From NCBI GenBank assembly GCA_023392795.1, contig JAEWNJ010000148.1, forward strand, positions 1-8,333: DNA of 8,333 bases, read 5' to 3'. The notes beneath the pieces were generated by a model, which was not told the DNA's origin, made no database searches, and was given only the letters and a program-made list of their open reading frames with translations. Source of the DNA: Candidatus Cloacimonadota bacterium. GTDB taxonomy: Bacteria > Cloacimonadota > Cloacimonadia > Cloacimonadales > Cloacimonadaceae. Shown in pieces: positions 1 through 7,560 of this stretch (its first letter is position 1; each line of letters starts with the position of its first letter). The position numbers and the translations under genes are program-made.

Positions 1-64
1 CAGTTGGGAGAGCGCTTGCCTTACAAGCAAGATGTCAGGGGTTCAAGTCCCTTAACGCCCACCA
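1..64 (+). tRNA. tRNA-Val (anticodon UAC), 5' end cut off by the window
   Basis: Partial tRNA that inserts valine at GUA-type codons. The window opens in the D-arm: base 1 is the last base of the D-stem 5' strand, the D-loop AGTTGGGA is at 2-9 and the other D-stem strand GAGC is at 10-13. The anticodon stem CTTGC (15-19) pairs with GCAAG (27-31) around the loop CTTACAA, putting anticodon TAC at 22-24. The T-arm is AGGGG/CCCTT (37-41 and 49-53) with loop TTCAAGT. The acceptor 3' strand AACGCCC (54-60) is followed by discriminator A61 and an encoded CCA (62-64). About a dozen bases, including the acceptor 5' strand, lie outside the window. The next gene starts only 22 bases downstream, so co-transcription is plausible. 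Confidence 0.95.
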
Positions 65-86
65 CTTCTTCAAGAATAGGTGACCG

Positions 87-1052
87 ATGAAAATAGCTAT
101 CACAGGTGCCAATGGTTTCGTAGGCAATACCATCATAAACCACTTTGCAGAGTCTGGTAATGAAGCAATCGCGCTCATCCGCAAATCCGCCAGCCTGCCA
201 TCTGGCAATTACCAAATCCGTATTATGGACTACGATGATCCCACCTCCTTGCGTAACTCCATCGAAGACGTCGATGTACTGGTGCATAATGCCGGGAAAA
301 CAGTTGCTTTCGATCATCTGGATATGATCAGGGTAAACTTGGGACTCACCCGGAAGATTGTCGCAGCGCTAAACTCGGTAACCAAACCCATACATCTGGT
401 TTATATCTCCTCTCAGGCCGCGGCTGGCCCCTCACCCAGTGGGGTTCTCTTATCCGAAGATGCTGAAGCTCATCCGCTTACTTCTTATGGCAAGAGCAAG
501 CTAATGGCCGAAAAAATGATCAAACGCGAAAGCCGTCAGGCCTATACCATTATCCGTCCGTGTTCAGTATATGGCCCCGGAGACAGAGATTTCCTGAATC
601 TCTTCAAGCTATGCTCCTATAGCCTCAGCACTCAAATCGGCAGAAAAGAGAGGCCACTAAACATGATCCATGTACGCCAGTTGGCTGCCTTTTTACTGCT
701 GGTCTGCGGCAATCCCCGGACGTATGGAGAGATCTTTTATGCCACTGACAATCAGGTGTACAATCAGGCCGATATTGCCCAGTGTATCTGCCGGGTGATG
801 GGGAAGAGACTCCATCAGATTGTGATCCCCGAAGCTCTGGCCCGTCCAGCTTTCCAGGCATCAGATATGATTGGCCGCCTGAGACATAAGGCCGGAATCA
901 TCAATAGCGAAAAGTTCCGGGAAATCACGGCGGAAGCCTGGCTGGCTGATCCTGCAAAAGCCAGATCCATTTTGGGCTGGAATCCCGAACCACGGCTGGA
1001 GCAACTGATTTTGGAGACATACCAATGGTACGTTCAGGCTTCCTGGCTATAA
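87..1052 (+). CDS. NAD(P)-dependent epimerase/dehydratase, extended SDR family
   Basis: A 321-residue cytoplasmic oxidoreductase of the extended short-chain dehydrogenase/reductase family, which holds nucleotide-sugar epimerases, dehydratases and 3beta-HSD/dihydroflavonol-reductase-like enzymes. The sequence opens with a Rossmann fold whose dinucleotide motif GANGFVG is at residues 7-13. The catalytic set is complete: Ser109 in YISSQ, and Tyr134/Lys138 in YGKSK. The Ser-Tyr spacing of 25 equals that of E. coli GalE (S124/Y149). The C-terminus (RSILGWNPEPRLEQLI...WY) is the usual tail that closes the substrate site, and the length fits the family. AGGTGA at 78-83 precedes the ATG. The 3' end overlaps the next gene by 28 bases. 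The substrate cannot be told from sequence, since the substrate-binding half is the least conserved; a nucleotide sugar is the default expectation, not a demonstrated one. Confidence 0.93.
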   Translation: MKIAITGANGFVGNTIINHFAESGNEAIALIRKSASLPSGNYQIRIMDYDDPTSLRNSIEDVDVLVHNAGKTVAFDHLDMIRVNLGLTRKIVAALNSVTKPIHLVYISSQAAAGPSPSGVLLSEDAEAHPLTSYGKSKLMAEKMIKRESRQAYTIIRPCSVYGPGDRDFLNLFKLCSYSLSTQIGRKERPLNMIHVRQLAAFLLLVCGNPRTYGEIFYATDNQVYNQADIAQCICRVMGKRLHQIVIPEALARPAFQASDMIGRLRHKAGIINSEKFREITAEAWLADPAKARSILGWNPEPRLEQLILETYQWYVQASWL

Positions 1053-2776
1053 TCCTGCTGGTAATCTCTCCTTTGGTGGCGCAGGTATATGATCCTCTCC
1101 AAGAGCTGGATAGTCCCGCCGCCGCAGATAGCGTAGCCTTCATCGATTCACTCACTGCTTCTCAGGATTTTGAACAGGACTGGGAGGATCTGTATCCCGA
1201 ACAAGTCGAGATCCCTGTAGTGGAAAAAGAGGAAGTGCTGCTGTGGATAGATCAGAAAAGGGCTGCCGAAATGCGGGATGAGCTCTTGTGGTACAGTCGG
1301 GATAATCTACCCGTGCAATATCGCTTTGGCAGCGGTGTTTTGCAGGGTCATTTCGATCCTTATGCTCTCAAAATCCATGGCTTTACCCGACCGCAGACAA
1401 TGATGGATCAAGGACTTTACCTGGATTATCTTTCACGCTACCACCATTTTACCTATACTCCTGGGGAATTGAATGGCGAGCATTTGCCCTATACTTTACC
1501 GGTTACTGTTTCTGCGCTGTACGGATCTCTGGGGGATTACGACAGCCGGGATGTTTCCTTTCTTGGGGGTAAAGGCGATGTGTTTGGCATCAAGGGCAGT
1601 GCCTTGTATCTGGATTATACCATGCAGAATGGCTATTGGCTGGATCTACCCAAGAGTGGTTCATCTATCAGGCCGTATCTATCCTATCGATATGGGGATT
1701 TTGACTGGGCTTTTGAGTACGCCTCGTATTCCAAAAACGCCGCCAGCCTGGAAATGTTGCCATATTACTGGACTCCGAGTTCATACCGGATAAAGCATAA
1801 ATACAGCCATGTTTACAGCCATCTCCGGCATCCCTTGCTACAGCTTTCGATCCTCAGCTCCAGGGATAGTGAATCTTCCGGATCATTTGATCAAAAAAGA
1901 AGCAGTAAAGCCCTACAAGTGGCGGCAGAAAGCAGTGTGGCCCATGGGATAAACCAGTATCGACTGCGCTATGAATATGCAGATATCGAACGGGATTACA
2001 GCCACGCTTTTACTTACAACCAGGAAGATTACGATCATCTACTGGAGCTATCCGCAGAAAACCATTACCTGCTGGATGCCACGCTAAAGACATCTCTGGC
2101 CGATTGGGAGCGGATCAGCAGCTATGCATCGATCGGTAAAAGCCTTTATAAATTGGATATGGGGCTGTATGACCGTCGCTATCATGCCGATCGTGAGCCG
2201 GATTATATGGTACAAAATCCCGCGGATGGCACGCTGATGAGCGGACTGAGCATTTTCTCCGATTTTGAAACTGGTGTGTACGCAAGCTGGCGCGAGAGAT
2301 TCTGGCAGATTCACGCCAGTGTTGCATATCAAAACATCAATCAGACCAGTTCTCTGCACGATCTCAAGGACGATCAGGCACTCCTCAGGCTCTATGCCGG
2401 ATTCACTCCCCGCTGGGGCGATTGGGAGCTTTCGCTGCATCCGGGATGGACCATCCGCGACTACAATCAACACTTGATGGAAAACCCCCAATACACTTTT
2501 TCCACATCGGCAAGCCTGACCAGGCATCTGGGCTACGATAACGCCCTGCAAGGGGGATTCAGGCTCCTGGGACATTCGCACTATTATCTTGCCAATGCCG
2601 GGAATCCAGCTCTGGTGGAAGCTTCCACCATTCTTGACCTATGGCTGCTGCTGAAGGTGGGCAGGCTCTTTGACATCACGGTGAGCGCACAGAACGTGAT
2701 CGATAGCAGCATCATGGGTGTGTATCCGATCCCCCCGTCATTACACGTTCGTCTGCGCTGGTTTTTCCTTAACTAA
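1025..2776 (+). CDS. Predicted outer-membrane beta-barrel protein (TonB-receptor-like C-terminus, no plug)
   Basis: A 583-residue exported protein. Residues 1-19 are a Sec signal peptide: Arg3, a hydrophobic core LAIILLVISPLV, and likely cleavage after Ala19 before QVYDP. Residues 20-95 are strongly acidic and not barrel-like. From about residue 130 the chain is rich in Tyr, Trp, Gly and alternating polar/aromatic stretches, as in transmembrane beta-strands. The end (RLFDITVSAQNVIDS...LHVRLRWFFLN) resembles the last strands of TonB-dependent receptors, but I see no N-terminal plug domain and no TonB box. It could be a porin, a plug-less receptor relative or a secretion accessory; the function is unknown. 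The start is supported by GGAG at 1013-1016, 8 bases upstream, lying inside the epimerase gene. The overlap suggests translational coupling to that gene. Confidence 0.82.
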   Translation: MVRSGFLAIILLVISPLVAQVYDPLQELDSPAAADSVAFIDSLTASQDFEQDWEDLYPEQVEIPVVEKEEVLLWIDQKRAAEMRDELLWYSRDNLPVQYRFGSGVLQGHFDPYALKIHGFTRPQTMMDQGLYLDYLSRYHHFTYTPGELNGEHLPYTLPVTVSALYGSLGDYDSRDVSFLGGKGDVFGIKGSALYLDYTMQNGYWLDLPKSGSSIRPYLSYRYGDFDWAFEYASYSKNAASLEMLPYYWTPSSYRIKHKYSHVYSHLRHPLLQLSILSSRDSESSGSFDQKRSSKALQVAAESSVAHGINQYRLRYEYADIERDYSHAFTYNQEDYDHLLELSAENHYLLDATLKTSLADWERISSYASIGKSLYKLDMGLYDRRYHADREPDYMVQNPADGTLMSGLSIFSDFETGVYASWRERFWQIHASVAYQNINQTSSLHDLKDDQALLRLYAGFTPRWGDWELSLHPGWTIRDYNQHLMENPQYTFSTSASLTRHLGYDNALQGGFRLLGHSHYYLANAGNPALVEASTILDLWLLLKVGRLFDITVSAQNVIDSSIMGVYPIPPSLHVRLRWFFLN

Positions 2777-2855
2777 ATCATACACCTCGGGACAATGGAA
2801 ATAGCTTTGCCCGGATTTCGGAACGCTTCTTGCATATAGGCTGAATACACTTTAT

Positions 2856-2862
2856 GGGAGGA
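2856..2862 (+). promoter_or_regulatory. Shine-Dalgarno GGGAGGA that favours the 2866 start
   Basis: GGGAGGA lies four to five bases upstream of the ATG at 2866. The alternative in-frame ATG at 2854 overlaps this motif and has no purine-rich site in front of it (upstream sequence is CTGAATACACTTT). Starting at 2866 also gives the cleaner signal peptide MRKLIIM, so I place the start there. Confidence 0.7.
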
Positions 2863-2865
2863 CTC

Positions 2866-5800
2866 ATGAGAAAACTGATAATAATGATAGCAATGCTGAG
2901 TATATGCTTACTCAACGCGGCCGCTTTGGAACGCATTCAGGAATCAGCCGGGGAGATTAACGCCCGCTTTGAAGGCCTGCGCCAAAGCCCGATGCCCGAA
3001 TATGAAAACCAATACGGAGAAGGGGATGAGTTTCCCGATACTCCGATGATCAGCCGGACCTTTGCCTTCCCATATAGTGAAGCTACTGTCCAGATCAATC
3101 AGATGACCTGGCGTGTTTTTGACACTGAAGGCAATTACCAATCCACGCGCACCGAAATTCTGCCGGACGCGGTTGTCGCCATGCAGCCCTTTACCTTCAG
3201 AGAAATGCAAGGTGTGACGGTGAAGATCAATACTCAATACACCATCGCTGATGAAGTTCTCACGCTTGATGAGCTGGATTTTTCGCTCTCGGGCAGCGGG
3301 ACGGTGGATTATCCGCTCAGCCTCTCTTCCGCCTTCGTTGATGCTTACAAGGCGCTGGCCGATAACTGGGACAGCTCTTACCTGAGAAACCTGCCCCTTT
3401 CCCGCCCCAAGATGCTGATCATCAGTCATCAGAATCTCAGTACATATCAAGCAGACTTTATCCGCTGGAAACGCCAATTAGGCATTGAAGTCTTCGTGAT
3501 CAATAAAGCGGACGCGGGCAACAGCCTGCAGGAAATCAAGAATGCCATCAACACACATTATCAGGAGCATCACGCCGATTACCTGATGCTATTTGGCGAT
3601 ACGGTGGGCACCTATGCCATCCCCACAAACTTCTTCCCCTCTCCGGAGTATGCGGAAAACGACGCCGATGATCAATACTACGCGCTGTTGGACGGAGATG
3701 ACTATTTCCCTGAGATGCTGGTGGGTCGGTTCTCTTTCAATGATATCATGGAATTTCTGGTGATGACCACCAAGACCATCCGCTATGAATCCCAACCCTT
3801 TATGGAAGATACCTCCTGGATGAAGCGAGCTCTCGCGGTTGCGGGCAACTACGCTGAGGGCGGTCTTCGCCCCACCACCCCGGTTTTGATGAGCCGCTGG
3901 TTTCGCGATCGGCTCCTGGATTTCGGATACACGCAGGTGGATACGGTGTTTTACCCCCCCAGTTACCCTGGCACCTATCCCATTCAGCAGTCCATCAATC
4001 AAGGTGTCCAGCTGATCAGTTATCGCGGGTGGGGAGATGCCAACGGTTGGCACTATCCGTCCTTCCATATTCCCGACCTGAATAACACCTACAACGGGCA
4101 GAAAATGCCCATCGTATACTCCATCGTGTGCAACACCGGTGATTTTGCCAACAGCGTAAATCCTTCTTTTGGCGAGAAGTGGATGCGGATGGGAACCACA
4201 GCCAATCTTGGCGGTTGCGTAGCCTTTGTGGGTCCTTCTGATCTGCACACCAAAACAAGGCTGAATAACACCATCTCCAGCGGAGCTTATCGCTCGATCC
4301 TGGATTATGGCGTACGCGGCTTTGGTACCAGTGTCCTGATGGGCAAAATCGAACTATACAAAAACTACCTGAACGATCTGGAACCGGGGATGTACGTGCC
4401 CTTCTACTTCCACGTTTACAACATCTTATCCGATCCCTCCATGAACATGTGGATCCTGGAACCCAATGTAATGACCGAAAACATCCTTGATGACGGGCTC
4501 AGCTTCGCTCAATCCGCCTCGCATATCAGCATTACAGCCCCGAACCTGGAAGGCGCTCTGGTCTCCGGAAGCAAAGACGGAGTGAACTTTGAATACGCCA
4601 AAGTCGTGGATGGCGTGGCAATCCTGAATATCGACCCCGAAGTGAGCGGCGATCTGCTGCTTACCGTTTCCAAACCCAATTGGGTCCCGCTGGTGCGTAC
4701 TCTTACTGTGGGTTCTGACGCGGGTATCGGGGTGGTGTCAAACAGTGCTGCCGACCTCACGCTCAATGCCAATCAAAGCATTGATGCTGCCATTACCCTG
4801 AAGAATTACGGTTCCGCCAATCTTAGCGGCATCACCGCGTCGATCGACGCATTGGAGAATCTGGACATTTCTCTGCAGAATGCCGATGCCTTCGCCCTGG
4901 CCCCCGGAGCTACCCACACTTTGAATTTCTCTCTGGCTGCAAACAATCAGATCAAGCCCGGCGACGTCATCAATCTCACCCTGCGCACTGCCAATCCCGC
5001 CTCAACCCACATGTTCCGCCTCGCTGGAGGAGGTGCCAAACTTTCCGTGTGGAACCATTCGGCGAATCCCGCTGTCGGTCAAAGCACCAATATCACTTTC
5101 TCCGTTGCCAATAACGGCACTGCTGCCATGCAGAACGCTCAGGTAATTCCCTACTCCAGAACGGAAGCCGCCATCATTGCCCCCACCCCGATCAGTATTG
5201 GCGATATCAATCCCGGCGAGGACAAGACCTTCTCTGTCCCGATCAGCATTCAGAGCGGTGCCTGGGACGGCAGAAACATCCCCTTGCGCTTCGAATTCAG
5301 CGACGCGGGCGGATATGAATGGATGGCTCTCTATGCCGTTACGGCGGGCAGCCCTTCCGTGAATGATCCCACCGGTCCGGATGAATACGGCTACTTCGCC
5401 TATGATAGCGGCGACACGGAATATGACAAAGCCCCTGCTTACAACTGGGTGGAGCTTGATCCCCTCCTTGGCGGTTCCGGTACTTTGTGGACCGTGATGG
5501 ATGACGGGGTCTTGGACGTGCAGTTGCCCTTCAGCTTCCGCTTCTATGGCGTGGACTATGAATCCGTAACCATATCATCAAATGGCTGGATCTCTTTTGT
5601 GCCCTGTGCCGAAGCTTATTTTAACAATCACTATATCCCCGCCGCGCTCGGTCCTCAAGCCTTGGTGGCAGCATATTGGGACGATCTGAAAGGCAAGAAA
5701 ACCGGTGTGGATGCAAGCAATAACGACATCTTTGCCGATATGCGCATCCTGCATTGGTACGACTCCGCCAATAACCGCTTCATCGTTCAATGGAACGAGG

Positions 5801-6384
5801 CGTACAACCAATATACCATTCAGGCCGGTGACGATGCCTCTCTGGAGAAATTCCAGATCATCCTCTATCCGATTGACGGCGCTGATGGGGATGTGGTGAT
5901 CCAGTATCACACGGTGGATAATCCCGGTACCACCACAAATTACTGTACTGTGGGCTTGGAGGATCATCATCAGCTCTCTGGCCTCACCTACAGCTATTGT
6001 AACGTGTATCCCGTTACTGCCCAGGAACTTGTTGCCGGGCTGGCGATTCGCTTTAGCACTACTGCTCCGGATAACTATGTATCAGCATCCGATGGCGTGA
6101 TGCCCGTCCCTGTGACCAACCTGCGGAACTACCCGAATCCCTTCAATCCCACCACATCCATTGCCTTTGATCTGAAGACTGCTTCTGCCGTTACTCTGGC
6201 TATTTATAACACCAAGGGCCAGTTGGTGCGCTATCTGCACAAAGGCGATCTGGAAGCAGGCACCAATAGCTTCGTTTGGGATGGCACGGATCTTTCCGGG
6301 CGCACAGTGGCCAGTGGTATCTATCTATACCGTCTGGATTTGGGTGCTCAGAGCTATTCCCGAAAAATGCTGCTGATGAAGTAA
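2866..6384 (+). CDS. Secreted C25 (gingipain-family) multidomain protein with FlgD-Ig/type IX-like C-terminal tail
   Basis: A 1172-residue exported protein. Domains in order: signal peptide (1 to about 20, MRKLIIM...LLNAAA); propeptide-like beta region (about 25-170); C25 caspase-fold catalytic region (about 183-530) with YLMLFGD (239-245), LDGDDYFPEMLVGR (near 275-288), the YRGWGDANGW block (386-395) and VCNTGDF with Cys422; a short Ig-like module (about 540-620); two CARDB-like beta-sandwich repeats (about 625-715 and 726-830); a nidogen-like or similar beta domain beginning YGYFAYDSGDTEYD (841 to about 1065); and a C-terminal domain with NYPNPFNPTT (from 1088) ending SYSRKMLLMK. In gingipains this family cleaves after Arg or Lys using a Cys/His dyad. 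Here Cys is kept, but the residue 33 before it is Trp389, not His, so activity is uncertain. The tail suggests surface anchoring or type IX-type export. It follows the barrel gene by about 90 bases and is closed by a terminator. Confidence 0.93.
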   Translation: MRKLIIMIAMLSICLLNAAALERIQESAGEINARFEGLRQSPMPEYENQYGEGDEFPDTPMISRTFAFPYSEATVQINQMTWRVFDTEGNYQSTRTEILPDAVVAMQPFTFREMQGVTVKINTQYTIADEVLTLDELDFSLSGSGTVDYPLSLSSAFVDAYKALADNWDSSYLRNLPLSRPKMLIISHQNLSTYQADFIRWKRQLGIEVFVINKADAGNSLQEIKNAINTHYQEHHADYLMLFGDTVGTYAIPTNFFPSPEYAENDADDQYYALLDGDDYFPEMLVGRFSFNDIMEFLVMTTKTIRYESQPFMEDTSWMKRALAVAGNYAEGGLRPTTPVLMSRWFRDRLLDFGYTQVDTVFYPPSYPGTYPIQQSINQGVQLISYRGWGDANGWHYPSFHIPDLNNTYNGQKMPIVYSIVCNTGDFANSVNPSFGEKWMRMGTTANLGGCVAFVGPSDLHTKTRLNNTISSGAYRSILDYGVRGFGTSVLMGKIELYKNYLNDLEPGMYVPFYFHVYNILSDPSMNMWILEPNVMTENILDDGLSFAQSASHISITAPNLEGALVSGSKDGVNFEYAKVVDGVAILNIDPEVSGDLLLTVSKPNWVPLVRTLTVGSDAGIGVVSNSAADLTLNANQSIDAAITLKNYGSANLSGITASIDALENLDISLQNADAFALAPGATHTLNFSLAANNQIKPGDVINLTLRTANPASTHMFRLAGGGAKLSVWNHSANPAVGQSTNITFSVANNGTAAMQNAQVIPYSRTEAAIIAPTPISIGDINPGEDKTFSVPISIQSGAWDGRNIPLRFEFSDAGGYEWMALYAVTAGSPSVNDPTGPDEYGYFAYDSGDTEYDKAPAYNWVELDPLLGGSGTLWTVMDDGVLDVQLPFSFRFYGVDYESVTISSNGWISFVPCAEAYFNNHYIPAALGPQALVAAYWDDLKGKKTGVDASNNDIFADMRILHWYDSANNRFIVQWNEAYNQYTIQAGDDASLEKFQIILYPIDGADGDVVIQYHTVDNPGTTTNYCTVGLEDHHQLSGLTYSYCNVYPVTAQELVAGLAIRFSTTAPDNYVSASDGVMPVPVTNLRNYPNPFNPTTSIAFDLKTASAVTLAIYNTKGQLVRYLHKGDLEAGTNSFVWDGTDLSGRTVASGIYLYRLDLGAQSYSRKMLLMK

Positions 6385-6422
6385 ACACTTTTCGCAGGAT
6401 AAATCTGGGATCTTACTCATTA

Positions 6423-6463
6423 AACGCGAGTTGCTCATCCGGGCAGCTCGCGTTATTCATTTA
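6423..6463 (+). terminator. Intrinsic terminator after the C25 gene
   Basis: AACGCGAGTTGC (6423-6434) pairs with GCAGCTCGCGTT (6443-6454) over 12 base pairs, including one T-G wobble, around the 8-base loop TCATCCGG. A T-rich run (TTCATTTAT) follows. It starts 38 bases after the stop codon of the C25 gene. It separates that gene from the lipoprotein gene, which therefore probably has its own promoter. Confidence 0.8.
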
Positions 6464-6502
6464 TCCGGATTCCACTTTGAAATGACATAATCTTGCCTGG
6501 GC

Positions 6503-6520
6503 ATGGGGCTTCAACCCCAT
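6503..6520. repeat. Small palindrome ATGGGGCTTCAACCCCAT in the leader of the nuclease gene
   Basis: A perfect 6-bp stem, ATGGGG/CCCCAT, with the 6-base loop CTTCAA, lying between the terminator and the lipoprotein gene. No T-tract follows, so it is not a convincing terminator. It lies just upstream of the TTGACA at 6533, so it could be an operator, a remnant of an interspersed repeat, or chance. Confidence 0.4.
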
Positions 6521-6532
6521 CCAATTCCTCGC

Positions 6533-6561
6533 TTGACAAATCCTGCCCTTCCCAGCATTTG
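6533..6561 (+). promoter_or_regulatory. Possible promoter of the nuclease lipoprotein gene
   Basis: A consensus -35 hexamer TTGACA (6533-6538) lies about 70 bases upstream of the start codon, in the only non-coding stretch between the preceding terminator and this gene. The hexamer 17 bases on, CATTTG, is a poor -10. A second reading is TTGCAT (6559-6564) with GATAAA (6583-6588) 18 bases later. The gene needs a promoter here, but neither pair is strong. Confidence 0.3.
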
Positions 6562-6598
6562 CATTTCAACGGGGATTACATGGATAAAGCCCGATAAT

Positions 6599-6604
6599 TA
6601 AGGA
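6599..6604 (+). promoter_or_regulatory. Shine-Dalgarno TAAGGA that selects the 6611 start
   Basis: TAAGGA directly abuts the first in-frame ATG (6605), which leaves no spacer, but sits six bases ahead of the second ATG (6611). The second is therefore the more likely start. It removes only Met-Tyr and leaves the lipoprotein signal peptide MRIGYTII intact. Confidence 0.65.
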
Positions 6605-6610
6605 ATGTAT

Positions 6611-7525
6611 ATGCGTATTGGATACACCATCATCTGGACCATCCTGCTGGCATTTTTGCTCGTGTCGTGTGGGGAAAACAACCATCTGACGCCACCTGTG
6701 GTGGACGATGAAAGCCTGCTTTTTGGCAGTCCCACCACGCTGGACCTGGTCACCTGGAATCTCAAGACCTTCCCCCTGAACAACAACACTGTGAACCTGC
6801 TGGCCGACATCATCCCAGAGATTCAGGCGGAAGTGATCGCCTTCCAGGAGGTGATGGATTACTCCCAGTTTTATGCCCTCGCTGATGCCATCCCTTACTA
6901 CGAGGCCTACATCTACAATTCCACTTCATCCTACCGTCTGGCCTACCTCTATGATGCCAGAACCGTTACGGTGAATGACGCCTACACCGTTTTCGACGGT
7001 CAATCCAATCCCTTCCCCCGTCCGCCCTACATTCTGGAGATCAGCTTTGCCTCAAAAGATTACCATATCATAAACAATCATTTCAAAGCCCTGGGAGATA
7101 ATGTGATCGATGAAAGTGATATATGGGACGAGGAAAACCGCCGCCTGACCGCCAGCAACCTCCTGGAAGAGTACATCCGCGAAAACCTGGACGATCAGCG
7201 GGTGGTCGTATTGGGCGATTTGAATGACCAGATTCAGGAACCGGAGGAGACCAACGTCTTCATGGCATTTCTTGACCGCCCCGGGGACTATCTCTTCGCC
7301 ACCATGCCCATTGCTCAGAATCCCACCCCAAATACGGTATCCTATCCTTCTTACATCAGCATCTTGGATCATATACTCATCTCCGACGAACTCTTCGCGG
7401 ATTTCTCCCATGCCGGGAACTTCTGTAAGGCGATCAGAGTGGAAAGCCATGTCGGCGGACTCTCAGCCTACTATGCCAACATCTCTGATCATCGCCCCGT
7501 AGGGATCCGCTTGCAGGCATACTAA
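6611..7525 (+). CDS. Lipoprotein of the endonuclease/exonuclease/phosphatase (DNase I-like) family
   Basis: A 304-residue predicted lipoprotein carrying a metal-dependent phosphodiesterase/nuclease domain. Residues 1-19 are a lipoprotein signal peptide with lipobox LVSC, so Cys20 would be acylated and the enzyme held in the envelope, facing the periplasm or outside. The active-site set of the family is complete and in order: Asn50 (TWNLK), Glu80 (FQEV), His157 (NNHFK), Asp203 and Asn205 (GDLND), Asp253 (SILDHIL), Asp293/His294 (SDHRPV). These match DNase I N7, E39, H134, D168, N170, D212, D251 and H252. The substrate is not fixed by the motifs: relatives act on DNA, RNA, phosphoinositides or sphingomyelin. 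An extracellular DNA/RNA nuclease is most likely for an exported bacterial form. The gene sits alone between a terminator and a repeat array. Confidence 0.92.
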   Translation: MRIGYTIIWTILLAFLLVSCGENNHLTPPVVDDESLLFGSPTTLDLVTWNLKTFPLNNNTVNLLADIIPEIQAEVIAFQEVMDYSQFYALADAIPYYEAYIYNSTSSYRLAYLYDARTVTVNDAYTVFDGQSNPFPRPPYILEISFASKDYHIINNHFKALGDNVIDESDIWDEENRRLTASNLLEEYIRENLDDQRVVVLGDLNDQIQEPEETNVFMAFLDRPGDYLFATMPIAQNPTPNTVSYPSYISILDHILISDELFADFSHAGNFCKAIRVESHVGGLSAYYANISDHRPVGIRLQAY

Positions 7526-7543
7526 TCAAATCCAGATAGGATT

Positions 7544-7560
7544 CGACACGTCTCGTGTCG
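7544..7560 (+). terminator. GC-rich hairpin 18 bases after the nuclease gene
   Basis: CGACACG (7544-7550) and CGTGTCG (7554-7560) form a perfect 7-bp stem with the 3-base loop TCT. The next bases are CCGGGACAG rather than a T-tract, so it is not a standard intrinsic terminator. Its position just after the stop suggests a role in 3'-end formation or mRNA stability. It overlaps the first, degenerate unit of the tandem repeat. Confidence 0.4.

Noticed and set aside
2788..2814. Possible terminator between the barrel and C25 genes
   Set aside because: CGGG-A-CAA can pair with TTG-CCCG only with a bulge, and no T-tract follows; too weak to call.
2807..2847. Promoter for the C25 gene (TTGCCC with CATATA or TGAATA)
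   Set aside because: Spacings are wrong (20 bases for the best pair) and the hexamers match poorly.
3589..4248. 219-residue minus-strand reading frame, and other long antisense frames inside the C25 gene
   Set aside because: They lie wholly within a clearly coding gene with recognisable domains. Their sequences are Arg/His/Gly-rich shadows without domain logic.
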